Notes: generated by a model from the sequence alone, not told the origin. 14,912 nucleotides of DNA from Lachnospiraceae bacterium (GCA_021199405.1 JAJQID010000100.1:1-14912), one strand, 5' to 3'; counted from the first letter of the stretch, positions 1 through 7,216 are shown. Translations and numbers: made by a program.

Positions 1-5
1 ATTTT

Positions 6-188
6 TGGTTCAAGTGTCAAAAGTCCGACTCCATGACATGCTTGCATGTCAGTGGAGGAGAGACTTTATGACACGCCAGGAAATGAGGAAGTAGTGGGGT
101 AGGGGCCCCATGAATTCCGAATTTCCTGTAGGATTGTGGGAGCGCGAAGCGCGGAGCAATCCGTGAACCACTTTTGACACCTTAACCA
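6..188. repeat. Hairpin-rich MITE-like element with inverted ends
   Basis: The outer arms are GTGTCAAAAGT at 14-24 and its exact complement at 170-180. Outside them, TGGTT (6-10) pairs with AACCA (184-188), giving 16 of 19 paired positions. Inside are three further hairpins. CTCCA-t-GACATGC (30-42) folds onto GCATGTC-ag-TGGAG. CAGGAAAT (77-84) pairs with ATTTCCTG (121-128) around a GGGGCCCC palindrome. GGATTG (131-136) pairs with CAATCC (157-162) around GCGCgaaGCGC. No protein-coding stretch of note is inside. It ends just before the ribosome site of the first hydro-lyase gene. It may be a short non-autonomous transposable element or a dispersed repeat. A structured mRNA leader is the alternative. 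The left flank lies at the window edge, so a target-site duplication cannot be judged. Confidence 0.5.
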
Positions 189-202
189 TTTTTGGAGGAA
201 AC

Positions 203-700
203 ATGGGAAGAGTATTCAGATTTCATAAGGACGTGGATACGGATCAGATCATTGCGTCCCAGTATTTATTGTATCCCAGCATTGAAGAGATGAAGGTACA
301 TACCTTTGAATCGCTGGACAGGACTTTTGCGGAGAGGGTGAGGCCCGGAGATTTTGTGGTGGCGGATGAGAATTTCGGCTGCGGCTCCTCCAGAGAGCAG
401 GCGCCCAGTGTGCTGAAGGCTCTGGGGGTGAAGGCGGTAGTGGCCAAATCCTTCGCCCGGATTTTTTATCGGAATGCCATCAATATCGGTCTGCCGGTGA
501 TTGTGTGTAAGGAGTTGTATGATCATGTGAAGGACGGAGACGAGATGGAGCTGGATATGTCCGCCGGGACGGCAGTGGTGGACGGAGTGGAGTACAGCTG
601 CACAAGGCTGCCGGAGTACATGCAGGGCATTCTGGATCAGGGAGGCCTGATCGCGTCCTTGAACGCAGCGGATGCAGATGGGCAGGAGGCGGCAGAATGA
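203..700 (+). CDS. LeuD/HacB-type hydro-lyase small subunit (first pair)
   Basis: This is a 165-residue swivelling small subunit of the 3-isopropylmalate dehydratase/homoaconitase family, the usual length for LeuD. It carries the family start motif DVDTDQI (residues 10-16) and NFGCGSSREQAP (57-68), which bind substrate together with the iron-sulfur large subunit. The loop after the first motif reads YLLY (21-24), not the YLRT or YLRS seen in characterised isopropylmalate or homoaconitate enzymes, so the substrate is uncertain. 2,3-Dimethylmalate or another 2-methyl- or 2-alkylmalate is possible. Start: GGAGG at 194-198, four bases before ATG. Its partner large subunit follows at 789. The family is sure, the substrate is not. 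Confidence 0.9.
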   Translation: MGRVFRFHKDVDTDQIIASQYLLYPSIEEMKVHTFESLDRTFAERVRPGDFVVADENFGCGSSREQAPSVLKALGVKAVVAKSFARIFYRNAINIGLPVIVCKELYDHVKDGDEMELDMSAGTAVVDGVEYSCTRLPEYMQGILDQGGLIASLNAADADGQEAAE

Positions 701-788
701 GAAGAGGGACACTGACAGAGAGGAAAAGCCTTATGATGGCGGAGGAGAAGAGCACCGCAGCAGCTGATCACCGGAAGGAGGGCATAAG

Positions 789-2045
789 ATGACAGGACCC
801 ATGACAATGGCGGAGAAGATTATCGCCGCGGCGGCCGGTGTGGATGAGGTGCGGCCCGGCGATATCCATACGGTGGAGGTGGATCAGCTGATGAGCAACG
901 ACGGCACCACCCACCTGACCATTGATATGTATCAGAAGAAATTAAAAAATCCCCATATTGCGGACGTGTCAAAGCTGGTCTGGATCGTGGATCACAATGT
1001 ACCCTGCGACAGCCCCAAAACCGCCGCCAGCCACAAAAAGATGCGGGATTTTGCCAAAGAGCACGGCATCACCTTTTACGAGGGGCAGGGCGTGTGCCAT
1101 CAGATTATGATGGAGAATCACGTGCGCCCCGGAGAACTGATCTTTGGCGCGGATTCTCACACCTGCGCTTACGGGGCGCTGGGAGCCTTCGGAACCGGCG
1201 TGGGCTGTACGGATTATCTCTACGCCATGGTGACCGGCAAATCCTGGGTGCTGGTGCCGGAAACACTGAAATTTAACCTGACGGGAAAGCTGAGGGAGGG
1301 CGTGTACGCCAGAGACCTGATTCTGACCATCATCGGACAGATCGGCGCCAACGGAGCCAATTATAAGGCCATGGAATTTGGCGGCGAGGGACTGAAAACT
1401 CTGAATATGTCAGACCGGATCTGTATCTGCAACCTGTGCGTGGAGGCGGGAGCCAAGACTGCGCTGATGGAGGCGGATGAGGTGGCTCTTGCTTATTTAA
1501 AGGAGCATGGCAGGGAGCCGAAGCATCTGTTCCACAGTGATGAGGATGCGGAGTACGCCAGGGTTTACGACATTGATCTGGGCAACATCGAGCCCATTGT
1601 GGCAAAGCCTCACTTTGTGGACAATGTGGTTCCGGCGAAGGAGTGTCTGGGAGTGAAGATCGACGAGGCCTTTGCCGGCTCCTGCAATAACGGCAGAATT
1701 GAGGATCTGCGTGTGGTGGCGGAGATTCTGAAGGGAAGAAAGGTTCATCCGCTGGTCCGTTTCCTGATTGTGCCTGCCAGCAATACGGTATATCAGCAGG
1801 CTCTTCAGGAGGGGCTGATGGATATTTTCATGGAAGCGGGTGCCATTGTCATGAACGCCAACTGCAGTGTCTGCTGGGGCAGCTGCCAGGGCGTCATCGG
1901 GGAGAAGGAGGTGCTGATCAGCACCGGCACCCGGAATTTCAAAGGCCGGGCCGGACATCCGGACAGCTTCGTGTATCTGGCAAGCGCCGCCACAGTGGCA
2001 GCCAGCGCAGTAGCGGGATATATCACTACGGCGGACAGACTGTAG
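789..2045 (+). CDS. LeuC-type [4Fe-4S] hydro-lyase large subunit (first pair)
   Basis: This 418-residue large subunit of an aconitase-superfamily dehydratase would isomerise or dehydrate a 2-hydroxy-dicarboxylic acid through a [4Fe-4S] cluster. Likely cluster ligands are Cys299 (in GSCNNGR) and Cys359 and Cys362 (in NANCSVCWGS). DSHT at 122-125 and TRNFKGRAG at 381-389 are family substrate and fold motifs. Two departures from the usual pattern are visible: GSCTNGR is GSCNNGR, and the C-x2-C stretch lacks the usual Pro and Gly surroundings. Length fits the short two-subunit class (LeuC, HacA, DmdA). The start has AGGAGGG about 7 bases upstream. A second ATG at 801 is possible but has no better ribosome site. 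It pairs with the small subunit at 203. Confidence 0.9.
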   Translation: MTGPMTMAEKIIAAAAGVDEVRPGDIHTVEVDQLMSNDGTTHLTIDMYQKKLKNPHIADVSKLVWIVDHNVPCDSPKTAASHKKMRDFAKEHGITFYEGQGVCHQIMMENHVRPGELIFGADSHTCAYGALGAFGTGVGCTDYLYAMVTGKSWVLVPETLKFNLTGKLREGVYARDLILTIIGQIGANGANYKAMEFGGEGLKTLNMSDRICICNLCVEAGAKTALMEADEVALAYLKEHGREPKHLFHSDEDAEYARVYDIDLGNIEPIVAKPHFVDNVVPAKECLGVKIDEAFAGSCNNGRIEDLRVVAEILKGRKVHPLVRFLIVPASNTVYQQALQEGLMDIFMEAGAIVMNANCSVCWGSCQGVIGEKEVLISTGTRNFKGRAGHPDSFVYLASAATVAASAVAGYITTADRL

Positions 2046-2064
2046 GGAAACTGGAGAAAATAAA

Positions 2065-2556
2065 ATGGACCAATTTACAGGAACCGTGTGGATGCTCGGC
2101 GACGACATCGACACAGACATTATCATACCAACGGAATATCTGGCCTTAAAGACCGTGGAGGACATGAAGCCCTACGGCTTTTATCCGCTGCGTCCCGAGC
2201 TGCCGGGGCTGATACAGCCCGGTGACATCATTGTGGCGGGCAAAAACTTTGGCTGCGGCTCTTCCCGGGAGCAGGCGCCGGAGATCATTAAGGCGCTGGG
2301 CGTTTCCTGCGTTATTGCCAAAAGCTTTGCCAGAATTTTTTTCAGAAATTCCATCAATAATGGCCTGCTGCTGATCGAGAATGATCAGATTCAGGAGGCG
2401 GTGAAGGAGGGGGATCGCCTGACGGTATATACCAACCAGTATCTGGAGCATGAAGGCAAAAAATATCCCATTGAGGCGCTGCCGGACAATCTGCTGGATA
2501 TTTTAAATGCCGGAGGTCTGGTGAAGGCAATGAGAAAGCTGAACGGGCTGGACTGA
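2065..2556 (+). CDS. LeuD/HacB-type hydro-lyase small subunit (second pair)
   Basis: This is a 163-residue small subunit, a paralogue of the gene at 203. It shows DDIDTDII (13-20), NFGCGSSREQAP (61-72) and the family phrase AKSFARIFFRN. The specificity loop reads YLAL (25-28), again without the arginine of the YLRT/YLRS loops, and different from YLLY in the first pair, which suggests a different substrate. GGAG at 2053-2056 sits eight bases before the ATG. The gene begins 19 bases after the first large subunit, so the two pairs are probably one transcript. The second large subunit starts 91 bases after its stop. Confidence 0.9.
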   Translation: MDQFTGTVWMLGDDIDTDIIIPTEYLALKTVEDMKPYGFYPLRPELPGLIQPGDIIVAGKNFGCGSSREQAPEIIKALGVSCVIAKSFARIFFRNSINNGLLLIENDQIQEAVKEGDRLTVYTNQYLEHEGKKYPIEALPDNLLDILNAGGLVKAMRKLNGLD

Positions 2557-2647
2557 CAGGAACGTGTAAGGAACGATCATACAAAGACTATGGAACATGC
2601 CGGGCGGCTTTGATATGGACAGCACGGTACCGACACAGGAGAAAGTT

Positions 2648-3892
2648 ATGGCGCAGACATTTATTGAAAAACTGATCGCCCGCAATATTGGAGCGGACAG
2701 CGTGAGAGCGGGCAATATTGTGACTCTGAATGTGGACAGGGTCATGATTCATGATATTTTTATTCCCTTTGTGGCCTCCAAATTTGAGGAGATGGGATTT
2801 ACCAGGCTCTGGGATCCGGACAGGGTGGTGCTGATCTACGACCATCTGGTTCCGGCCAGCCAGACTGACGACACAAGGCATTTTCAGATCGGCAATGCGT
2901 TTGCGGAAAAATATGACATGAAAAATATTCACAGAAGCGATGGAATCTGTCACCAGCTGATGACGGAGGCCGGCTATGTAAAGCCTGGCGATGTGGTGTT
3001 TGGCACGGACAGCCACACCACCACATACGGCTGCGTGGGCGCATTCTCCACGGGCATTGGTTACACAGAGATGGCCAGTATTCTGGGAACCGGGAAGCTC
3101 TGGGTGAAGGTGCCGGAGACCATCCGGGTGAAAGTTACAGGAAAGCTGGCCCCCAACGTGACCAGCAAGGACATCATCCTGACACTGATCGGCGACCTGG
3201 GAGCGGACGGCGCCACCTATAAGGCATTGGAATTTGTGGGGGACACGGTGGAGAACATGACCGTTGCCAGCCGCATGACTATCGCCAATATGGCCATTGA
3301 GGCGGGAGCCAAGTGTGCCCTGTTTCGGGCGGATGAAAAGACCGCAGAGTATTGTCAGATTTCATTGACAGAGAAAGAGACAGGCCTGTTTGGGGATGAG
3401 GATGCAATTTACTGTCAGACCATAGAATATCAGGCGGAGAATTTTGTGCCGGTGCTGGCCTGTCCGTCCCAGGTGGACAAAATCAGACCGGCGCAGGAAC
3501 TGGAAGGAATTTCTGTTGATCAGGTCTTTATCGGCTCCTGCACCAACGGCAGGCTGGAGGATTTAATGGCGGCGGCGGAGATTCTGAAGGGCAAAAAGGT
3601 GGCTCCCTTCGTGAAGCTGATTGTTACGCCGGCCAGCCGCAAAATCTATCAGCAGGCGGCCGCCAACGGAACCCTTCAGATTCTGGCTGAGGCGGGAGCC
3701 ATGATTACTCACCCGGCCTGCGGCTTATGCTGCGGCAGAGCAGGCGGAATCCTGACAGACGGAGAGAGGATCGTGGCCACCAACAACCGCAATTTCCTGG
3801 GTCGCATGGGAACCAATAAGGTAGAAATTTATCTGGCCTCGCCCAAGACTGCGGCTGCCAGCGCCGTAGCCGGAAAAATTGTGTCGGCATGA
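2648..3892 (+). CDS. LeuC-type [4Fe-4S] hydro-lyase large subunit (second pair)
   Basis: With the start at 2648 this is a 414-residue iron-sulfur hydro-lyase large subunit. AGGAG lies about 6 bases before this ATG, and the protein then opens with the normal family N-terminus (MAQTFIEKLIAR). An upstream in-frame ATG at 2597 would add 17 residues without a good ribosome site. Cluster ligands are Cys298 (GSCTNGR), Cys358 and Cys361 (HPACGLCCG). DSHT is at 121-124 and NRNFLGRMG at 380-388. This copy keeps the canonical GSCTNGR that the first copy lacks, so it looks like the more conventional member. Its TGA overlaps the ATG of the GtrA-like gene (ATGA). Confidence 0.9.
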   Translation: MAQTFIEKLIARNIGADSVRAGNIVTLNVDRVMIHDIFIPFVASKFEEMGFTRLWDPDRVVLIYDHLVPASQTDDTRHFQIGNAFAEKYDMKNIHRSDGICHQLMTEAGYVKPGDVVFGTDSHTTTYGCVGAFSTGIGYTEMASILGTGKLWVKVPETIRVKVTGKLAPNVTSKDIILTLIGDLGADGATYKALEFVGDTVENMTVASRMTIANMAIEAGAKCALFRADEKTAEYCQISLTEKETGLFGDEDAIYCQTIEYQAENFVPVLACPSQVDKIRPAQELEGISVDQVFIGSCTNGRLEDLMAAAEILKGKKVAPFVKLIVTPASRKIYQQAAANGTLQILAEAGAMITHPACGLCCGRAGGILTDGERIVATNNRNFLGRMGTNKVEIYLASPKTAAASAVAGKIVSA

Positions 3893-4416
3893 GCAGTATA
3901 AAGAGAGATCAGGCAGGCAGCGGAAAAATCAAAGCCTTTTGGCAGTTCATTCGATTCTGCCTGGTGGGTGTATCCAATGTGGTGGTCTGTGAGGGCATCT
4001 ATGTGGTGCTGCTTTTTTGCGGAGTCCACTACCTGGCTGCCAATATTCTGGGAAATCTGATCAGCATTCTGAACGCTTATTTCTGGAGCAATCGCTTTGT
4101 CTTTCGGACCGAAGAAGGGGAAAAAAGAATCTGGTGGAAGGTGCTGGCCAAAACCTATGCAAGCTATGGCTTTTCCATGGCTCTCAGCGCCGGACTTCTG
4201 GTATTCTGGCTGGAGATCGTGAGGCTGTCCCGGTTTATGAGTCCGGTTCTGGAGCTGCTCACAGGACTGGGAATTTTACCCATGCTTAAAAGCATGGGAT
4301 TTATGATAGATGCGGAGCGGGCAGCGGAGCTTCTGGCGGAGGCCATCAACCTGGTGATCACCATTCCCATCAATTTTTGTGTCAATAAGTTCTGGACATA
4401 CAGAAAACAGAAATAA
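3889..4416 (+). CDS. GtrA-family membrane protein (polyprenyl-phosphate-sugar flippase type)
   Basis: This is a 175-residue integral membrane protein with four likely helices at about 18-42, 46-64, 86-110 and 148-167. The ending INFCVNKFWTYR is the typical GtrA signature. GtrA proteins are thought to move polyprenyl-phosphate-linked sugars across the membrane for glycan decoration. The loop between helices 3 and 4 (about 111-147) is longer than usual. Its ATG overlaps the stop of the preceding hydro-lyase subunit, implying translational coupling. Its natural functional partner, the GT2 glycosyltransferase, lies on the other strand with only 18 bases between the stops. No terminator is visible between the two convergent genes. 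Confidence 0.85.
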   Translation: MSSIKRDQAGSGKIKAFWQFIRFCLVGVSNVVVCEGIYVVLLFCGVHYLAANILGNLISILNAYFWSNRFVFRTEEGEKRIWWKVLAKTYASYGFSMALSAGLLVFWLEIVRLSRFMSPVLELLTGLGILPMLKSMGFMIDAERAAELLAEAINLVITIPINFCVNKFWTYRKQK

Positions 4417-4434
4417 AAAAGTGAGGTTCGGGCA

Positions 4435-5364
4435 TTACTGCTCAGATTTCTTTACCTCATCAATGATAAACGGCGGGCGGGTCCGCGCTGCGTCCAGAGC
4501 GCGCCACACATATTCCCCCAGAATACCCAGCATCAGCAGAATCAGACCGGCGGAGATAAGCACAACGCACATCAGAGAGCTCCAGCCGGCAATCGGGGTT
4601 CCGACAGTAAATTTCTCTACCAGCACATTAATCAGGAGAATGACGGCCAAAACATTAAAAAGAATTCCCACAAAGCTCATCATCCGGATGGGAAAATAGG
4701 AAAAGCTCATCATGGAATCCAGCACCAGCTTGAATTTTTTGGAAAAGGTCCAGCGGGATTTGCCGATTTCCCGGTCTCTGCGGTGGATGTATACATAGTC
4801 GGTCTGAAAGCCGGCCCACAGCACCTGCAGGGTCAGGGAGGAATTTTTTTCATTTAAAAGCTGCAGTACGCCGATGACCTGTCGGTCGAGAAGGTAGCAG
4901 TCGCAGCCGCCCTTGGGCATATTTTTGTTGATGGTTTTGCGCACGATGGAGTAATACATATTGGCAAAAAAAATCTTGACCGGATTTTCATCCCGCTCTT
5001 CCCTGACAGCCAGCACCACCTTATTGCCCTTTTTCCAGCTTTCATACATTTCCAGAATGATTTCGCTGTCCTCCTGCAGATCGGCCTGCTTGGTGACTGC
5101 GCAGTCCCCGGTACATACGTTCAGGCCAGCCAGAAGAGCGGCGTGCTCGCCGAAATTGCGGGACAGCTTCACACACTGTACATGGGAATCCATTTTCCGG
5201 ATCTGATTCATGATTTCCCAGGAATTGTCCCCGGAGCCGTCGTCCACGAAAACCAGCTCATAATCGCCAAGCTGCTCCAGAATTTTGGCTTTCATATCTT
5301 CATATAATAACATCAGGGTGTCGGAATTATAGTATACCGGCACAATGATTGAAATTTTACTCAT
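4435..5364 (-). CDS. GT2 glycosyltransferase, GtrB/DPM1-like, membrane-anchored
   Basis: This 309-residue family 2 glycosyltransferase would move a sugar from a nucleotide donor to a polyprenyl phosphate at the inner membrane face. The GT-A domain shows the N-terminal IIVPVYYN strand, VDDGS at 40-44 (nucleotide binding), QADLQED around 93-99 with Asp95 in the metal-binding position, and RREREIGKSRWT-like residues at 196-206 (here RDREIGKSRWT). Two C-terminal transmembrane helices at about 229-250 and 262-284 are typical of GtrB/DPM1-type enzymes. It is the last gene of the minus-strand sugar cassette, 130 bases after the ketoisomerase gene. It probably works with the convergent GtrA protein. 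The exact sugar is not shown by sequence. Confidence 0.88.
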   Translation of the reverse strand: MSKISIIVPVYYNSDTLMLLYEDMKAKILEQLGDYELVFVDDGSGDNSWEIMNQIRKMDSHVQCVKLSRNFGEHAALLAGLNVCTGDCAVTKQADLQEDSEIILEMYESWKKGNKVVLAVREERDENPVKIFFANMYYSIVRKTINKNMPKGGCDCYLLDRQVIGVLQLLNEKNSSLTLQVLWAGFQTDYVYIHRRDREIGKSRWTFSKKFKLVLDSMMSFSYFPIRMMSFVGILFNVLAVILLINVLVEKFTVGTPIAGWSSLMCVVLISAGLILLMLGILGEYVWRALDAARTRPPFIIDEVKKSEQ

Positions 5365-5494
5365 TTCAGAATTGCTGTCCTTTCACAGCGGTTTATTGAC
5401 GGTGGAAATATGTCAATGAACTGCTTTTGTATTCCTGCGTTCAGGTGATTTTAGCAGGTCGCTGATTTTTATTGTTCAATGGACTGGCAGTGGA

Positions 5495-5935
5495 CTATGG
5501 GTTTTGATCCATTTCAGGCTGCTGGCTGATTTCCCGCAGATAAGCGTCATAATCCCGGATATACTCGCTGCCGTCATAATGCTCCGAACAGAGCACCAGC
5601 AGAATGGAATCCGGCGAAAACTCATACATATCCTTCCACACCATGGTATCCAGATAAAGTCCCATGCGGGGGCGGTTCAGCTCCACAACGACGCTTTCCC
5701 GGCCGTTGGTTACGCGCACCTTGCTTTTCCCGGCCACGTTGATCATGACAAACTGCGTTTGGCGGTTGGCGTGCCTGCCTCGGATGACTTCAGCATCGGA
5801 GCCGTATATGTAAAAAACTCTCTTGATGTCGAAGGGAATGATCTGATTTTCTCCCTCGATGACCACCAGATTGCCCCGTTCATCGCCAAAATCCGGAAAC
5901 TCCAGTATTCTGTACTGTTCTTCTAATTTTTTCAT
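5495..5935 (-). CDS. FdtA/QdtA-like WxcM cupin, dTDP-4-keto-6-deoxyhexose 3,4-ketoisomerase type
   Basis: This is a 146-residue single-cupin protein of the WxcM-like/FdtA family. Known members shift the keto group of dTDP-4-keto-6-deoxyglucose from C4 to C3, making the substrate for a C3 aminotransferase. The family core is visible at 52-57 as RGRHAN, and a C-terminal LVLCSEHYD plus YIRDYD block is typical. Characterised FdtA/QdtA proteins have HAH in the core, and the second histidine is asparagine here, so the exact reaction may differ. Its ATG overlaps the stop of the aminotransferase gene (ATGA), and GAGG sits seven bases upstream. The pairing with a DegT aminotransferase strongly supports a 3-amino-3,6-dideoxyhexose pathway. 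Confidence 0.8.
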   Translation of the reverse strand: MKKLEEQYRILEFPDFGDERGNLVVIEGENQIIPFDIKRVFYIYGSDAEVIRGRHANRQTQFVMINVAGKSKVRVTNGRESVVVELNRPRMGLYLDTMVWKDMYEFSPDSILLVLCSEHYDGSEYIRDYDAYLREISQQPEMDQNP

Positions 5936-7014
5936 AAAATAACCTCAAAGCTGTTTAAGGCATCGATGACCCGTTCCTGTTCCTCCTCACTCATGCCATT
6001 ATACATGGGAATGGACAGGACCTCGTTGGCATACCGCTCAGTGATGGGAAAGCTTCCCGGACCATAGCCGAGATACTGATAGGCTTCGGAGAGATGAGGC
6101 GGGATTGGATAATGAATGATGGTGCCGATCTGCCGCTCCTCCAGGTGTTGAATCAGAGCCTCACGGCTGCGGCAGCGGATCACATACTGATGCCAGACAC
6201 TGTGCGTATCCGGCCGTTCCCTCAGAAGAAGGATGTTTTTATTCTGAATCTGAGCACTGTAGCGGTCCGCCAGTTGTCGGCGTTCTTCGTTGAGTTCATC
6301 CAGATGGGATAATTTCACTCTCAGGAGTCCGGCCTGCAGTTCGTCCAGACGGGAGTTGGCTCCTACGATTTTATTGTAATACCGCTTTTCACTGCCGTAG
6401 TTGCGCAGAACTCTGAAGTCAGCGGCAATCTGTTCATTGTTGGTGATGATGGCGCCGCCGTCGCCGAAAGCGCCAAGATTTTTGGAGGGGTAAAAGGAAA
6501 AACAGCCGATATCGCCGAAGGTGCCGGATTTCTGCCCATTGAAAGCGGAGCCGTGGGACTGAGCGCAGTCCTCCACCAGCCGCAGATAATATTTGCGGCA
6601 GAGATGAATTACGTCGTCCATTTTGGCGTTATGACCGTAAAGATGCACCACCAGAATGGCTTTTGTTCTGGGGGTGATAAGTGCTTCAAGCTTTGCAGTG
6701 TCGAGCTGGTAATATTCATCCGGCTCCACAAAAATCGGAGTGGCGCCGTTGATGGTGATCCCCATGACGCTGGCAATGTAGGTATTGCCCTGCACCAGCA
6801 CCTCATCTCCGGGGCCGATTCCCAGCACCCGGAAAGCCATCCAGAGGGCGTCCAGACCGTTGCCTACCCCCACGCAGTATTTGCTGCCGCACCAGGCGGC
6901 GAATTCCTGCTCAAAGGAGGAAACCTCTTTTCCCAGCACATACCAGCCGGAGCGCAATACCTCCAGAGCCTTGTCCTCAAATTCCTTCTGATATTGAAAA
7001 AAGCCTCTGTCCAT
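5932..7014 (-). CDS. DegT/DnrJ/EryC1 sugar aminotransferase (FdtB/QdtB-like)
   Basis: This is a 360-residue PLP-dependent sugar aminotransferase. GNGLDAL (51-57) contacts the cofactor phosphate, EDCAQSHGS (148-156) is the cofactor pocket, and Lys178 in FYPSKNLGAFGDGG is the Schiff-base lysine. The likely reaction is transamination of a nucleotide-linked 3-keto-6-deoxyhexose made by the downstream cupin. The start is odd. ATG at 7014 has no ribosome site. Eight codons upstream in the same frame there is an ATG at 7036-7038 with GGGGGAG just before it, but it is followed by GAA and then TGA. The codons between (IQPNR) look like normal family N-terminal sequence. The gene may therefore carry a stop at codon 3, with re-initiation at 7014. 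Confidence 0.87.
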   Translation of the reverse strand: MDRGFFQYQKEFEDKALEVLRSGWYVLGKEVSSFEQEFAAWCGSKYCVGVGNGLDALWMAFRVLGIGPGDEVLVQGNTYIASVMGITINGATPIFVEPDEYYQLDTAKLEALITPRTKAILVVHLYGHNAKMDDVIHLCRKYYLRLVEDCAQSHGSAFNGQKSGTFGDIGCFSFYPSKNLGAFGDGGAIITNNEQIAADFRVLRNYGSEKRYYNKIVGANSRLDELQAGLLRVKLSHLDELNEERRQLADRYSAQIQNKNILLLRERPDTHSVWHQYVIRCRSREALIQHLEERQIGTIIHYPIPPHLSEAYQYLGYGPGSFPITERYANEVLSIPMYNGMSEEEQERVIDALNSFEVIL

Positions 7015-7072
7015 GCGGTTGGGCTGTATTCATTCCATGATCTCCCCCGGAAATATCCTTTTTCTGTACATA

Positions 7073-7113
7073 TTTATAGTGAATGACAAATTATTTTTGC
7101 CGTTCACTATAAA
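7073..7113. repeat. 11-bp perfect inverted repeat in the sugar-cassette leader
   Basis: TTTATAGTGAA at 7073-7083 and its exact complement at 7103-7113 are separated by 19 AT-rich bases. The repeat begins only a few bases downstream of the minus-strand promoter at 7125-7153, so it sits at the 5' end of the sugar-cassette mRNA. It could be an operator for a dimeric repressor or a 5' stabilising hairpin. There is no U-run on either side that would make it a standard terminator. Confidence 0.5.
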
Positions 7114-7124
7114 ATATAAAACTT

Positions 7125-7153
7125 ATGGTACACGAAACAGCATGTTTTGTCAA
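7125..7153 (-). promoter_or_regulatory. Vegetative promoter of the sugar cassette
   Basis: On the minus strand a perfect -35 TTGACA (7148-7153) is followed after 17 bases by TACCAT (7125-7130), four of six matches to the -10 consensus. It points toward the aminotransferase gene and lies about 110 bases before its start. The long leader contains the inverted repeat at 7073-7113. Confidence 0.6.
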
Positions 7154-7185
7154 GATTTGCGGCAGGAAACTGTTGCACGGACTCG

Positions 7186-7216
7186 TGAATAGCGCAGATG
7201 GCTGTTGGGGATACTA
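7186..7216 (+). promoter_or_regulatory. Candidate forespore (sigma-G/sigma-F type) promoter of spoVAD
   Basis: TGAATA (7186-7191) and GATACTA (7210-7216) are 18 bases apart. This resembles the sigma-G pattern known from Bacillus (TGAATA, then CATACTA), with one base changed in the -10. It lies 59 bases before the spoVAD ATG. The spoVA genes are forespore-expressed in studied spore formers, so the placement makes sense. Confidence 0.5.

Noticed and set aside
1..202. T-box or leucine attenuator leader before the hydro-lyase genes
   Set aside because: No T-box core sequence, no terminator with a U-run, and no leucine-codon leader peptide is visible.
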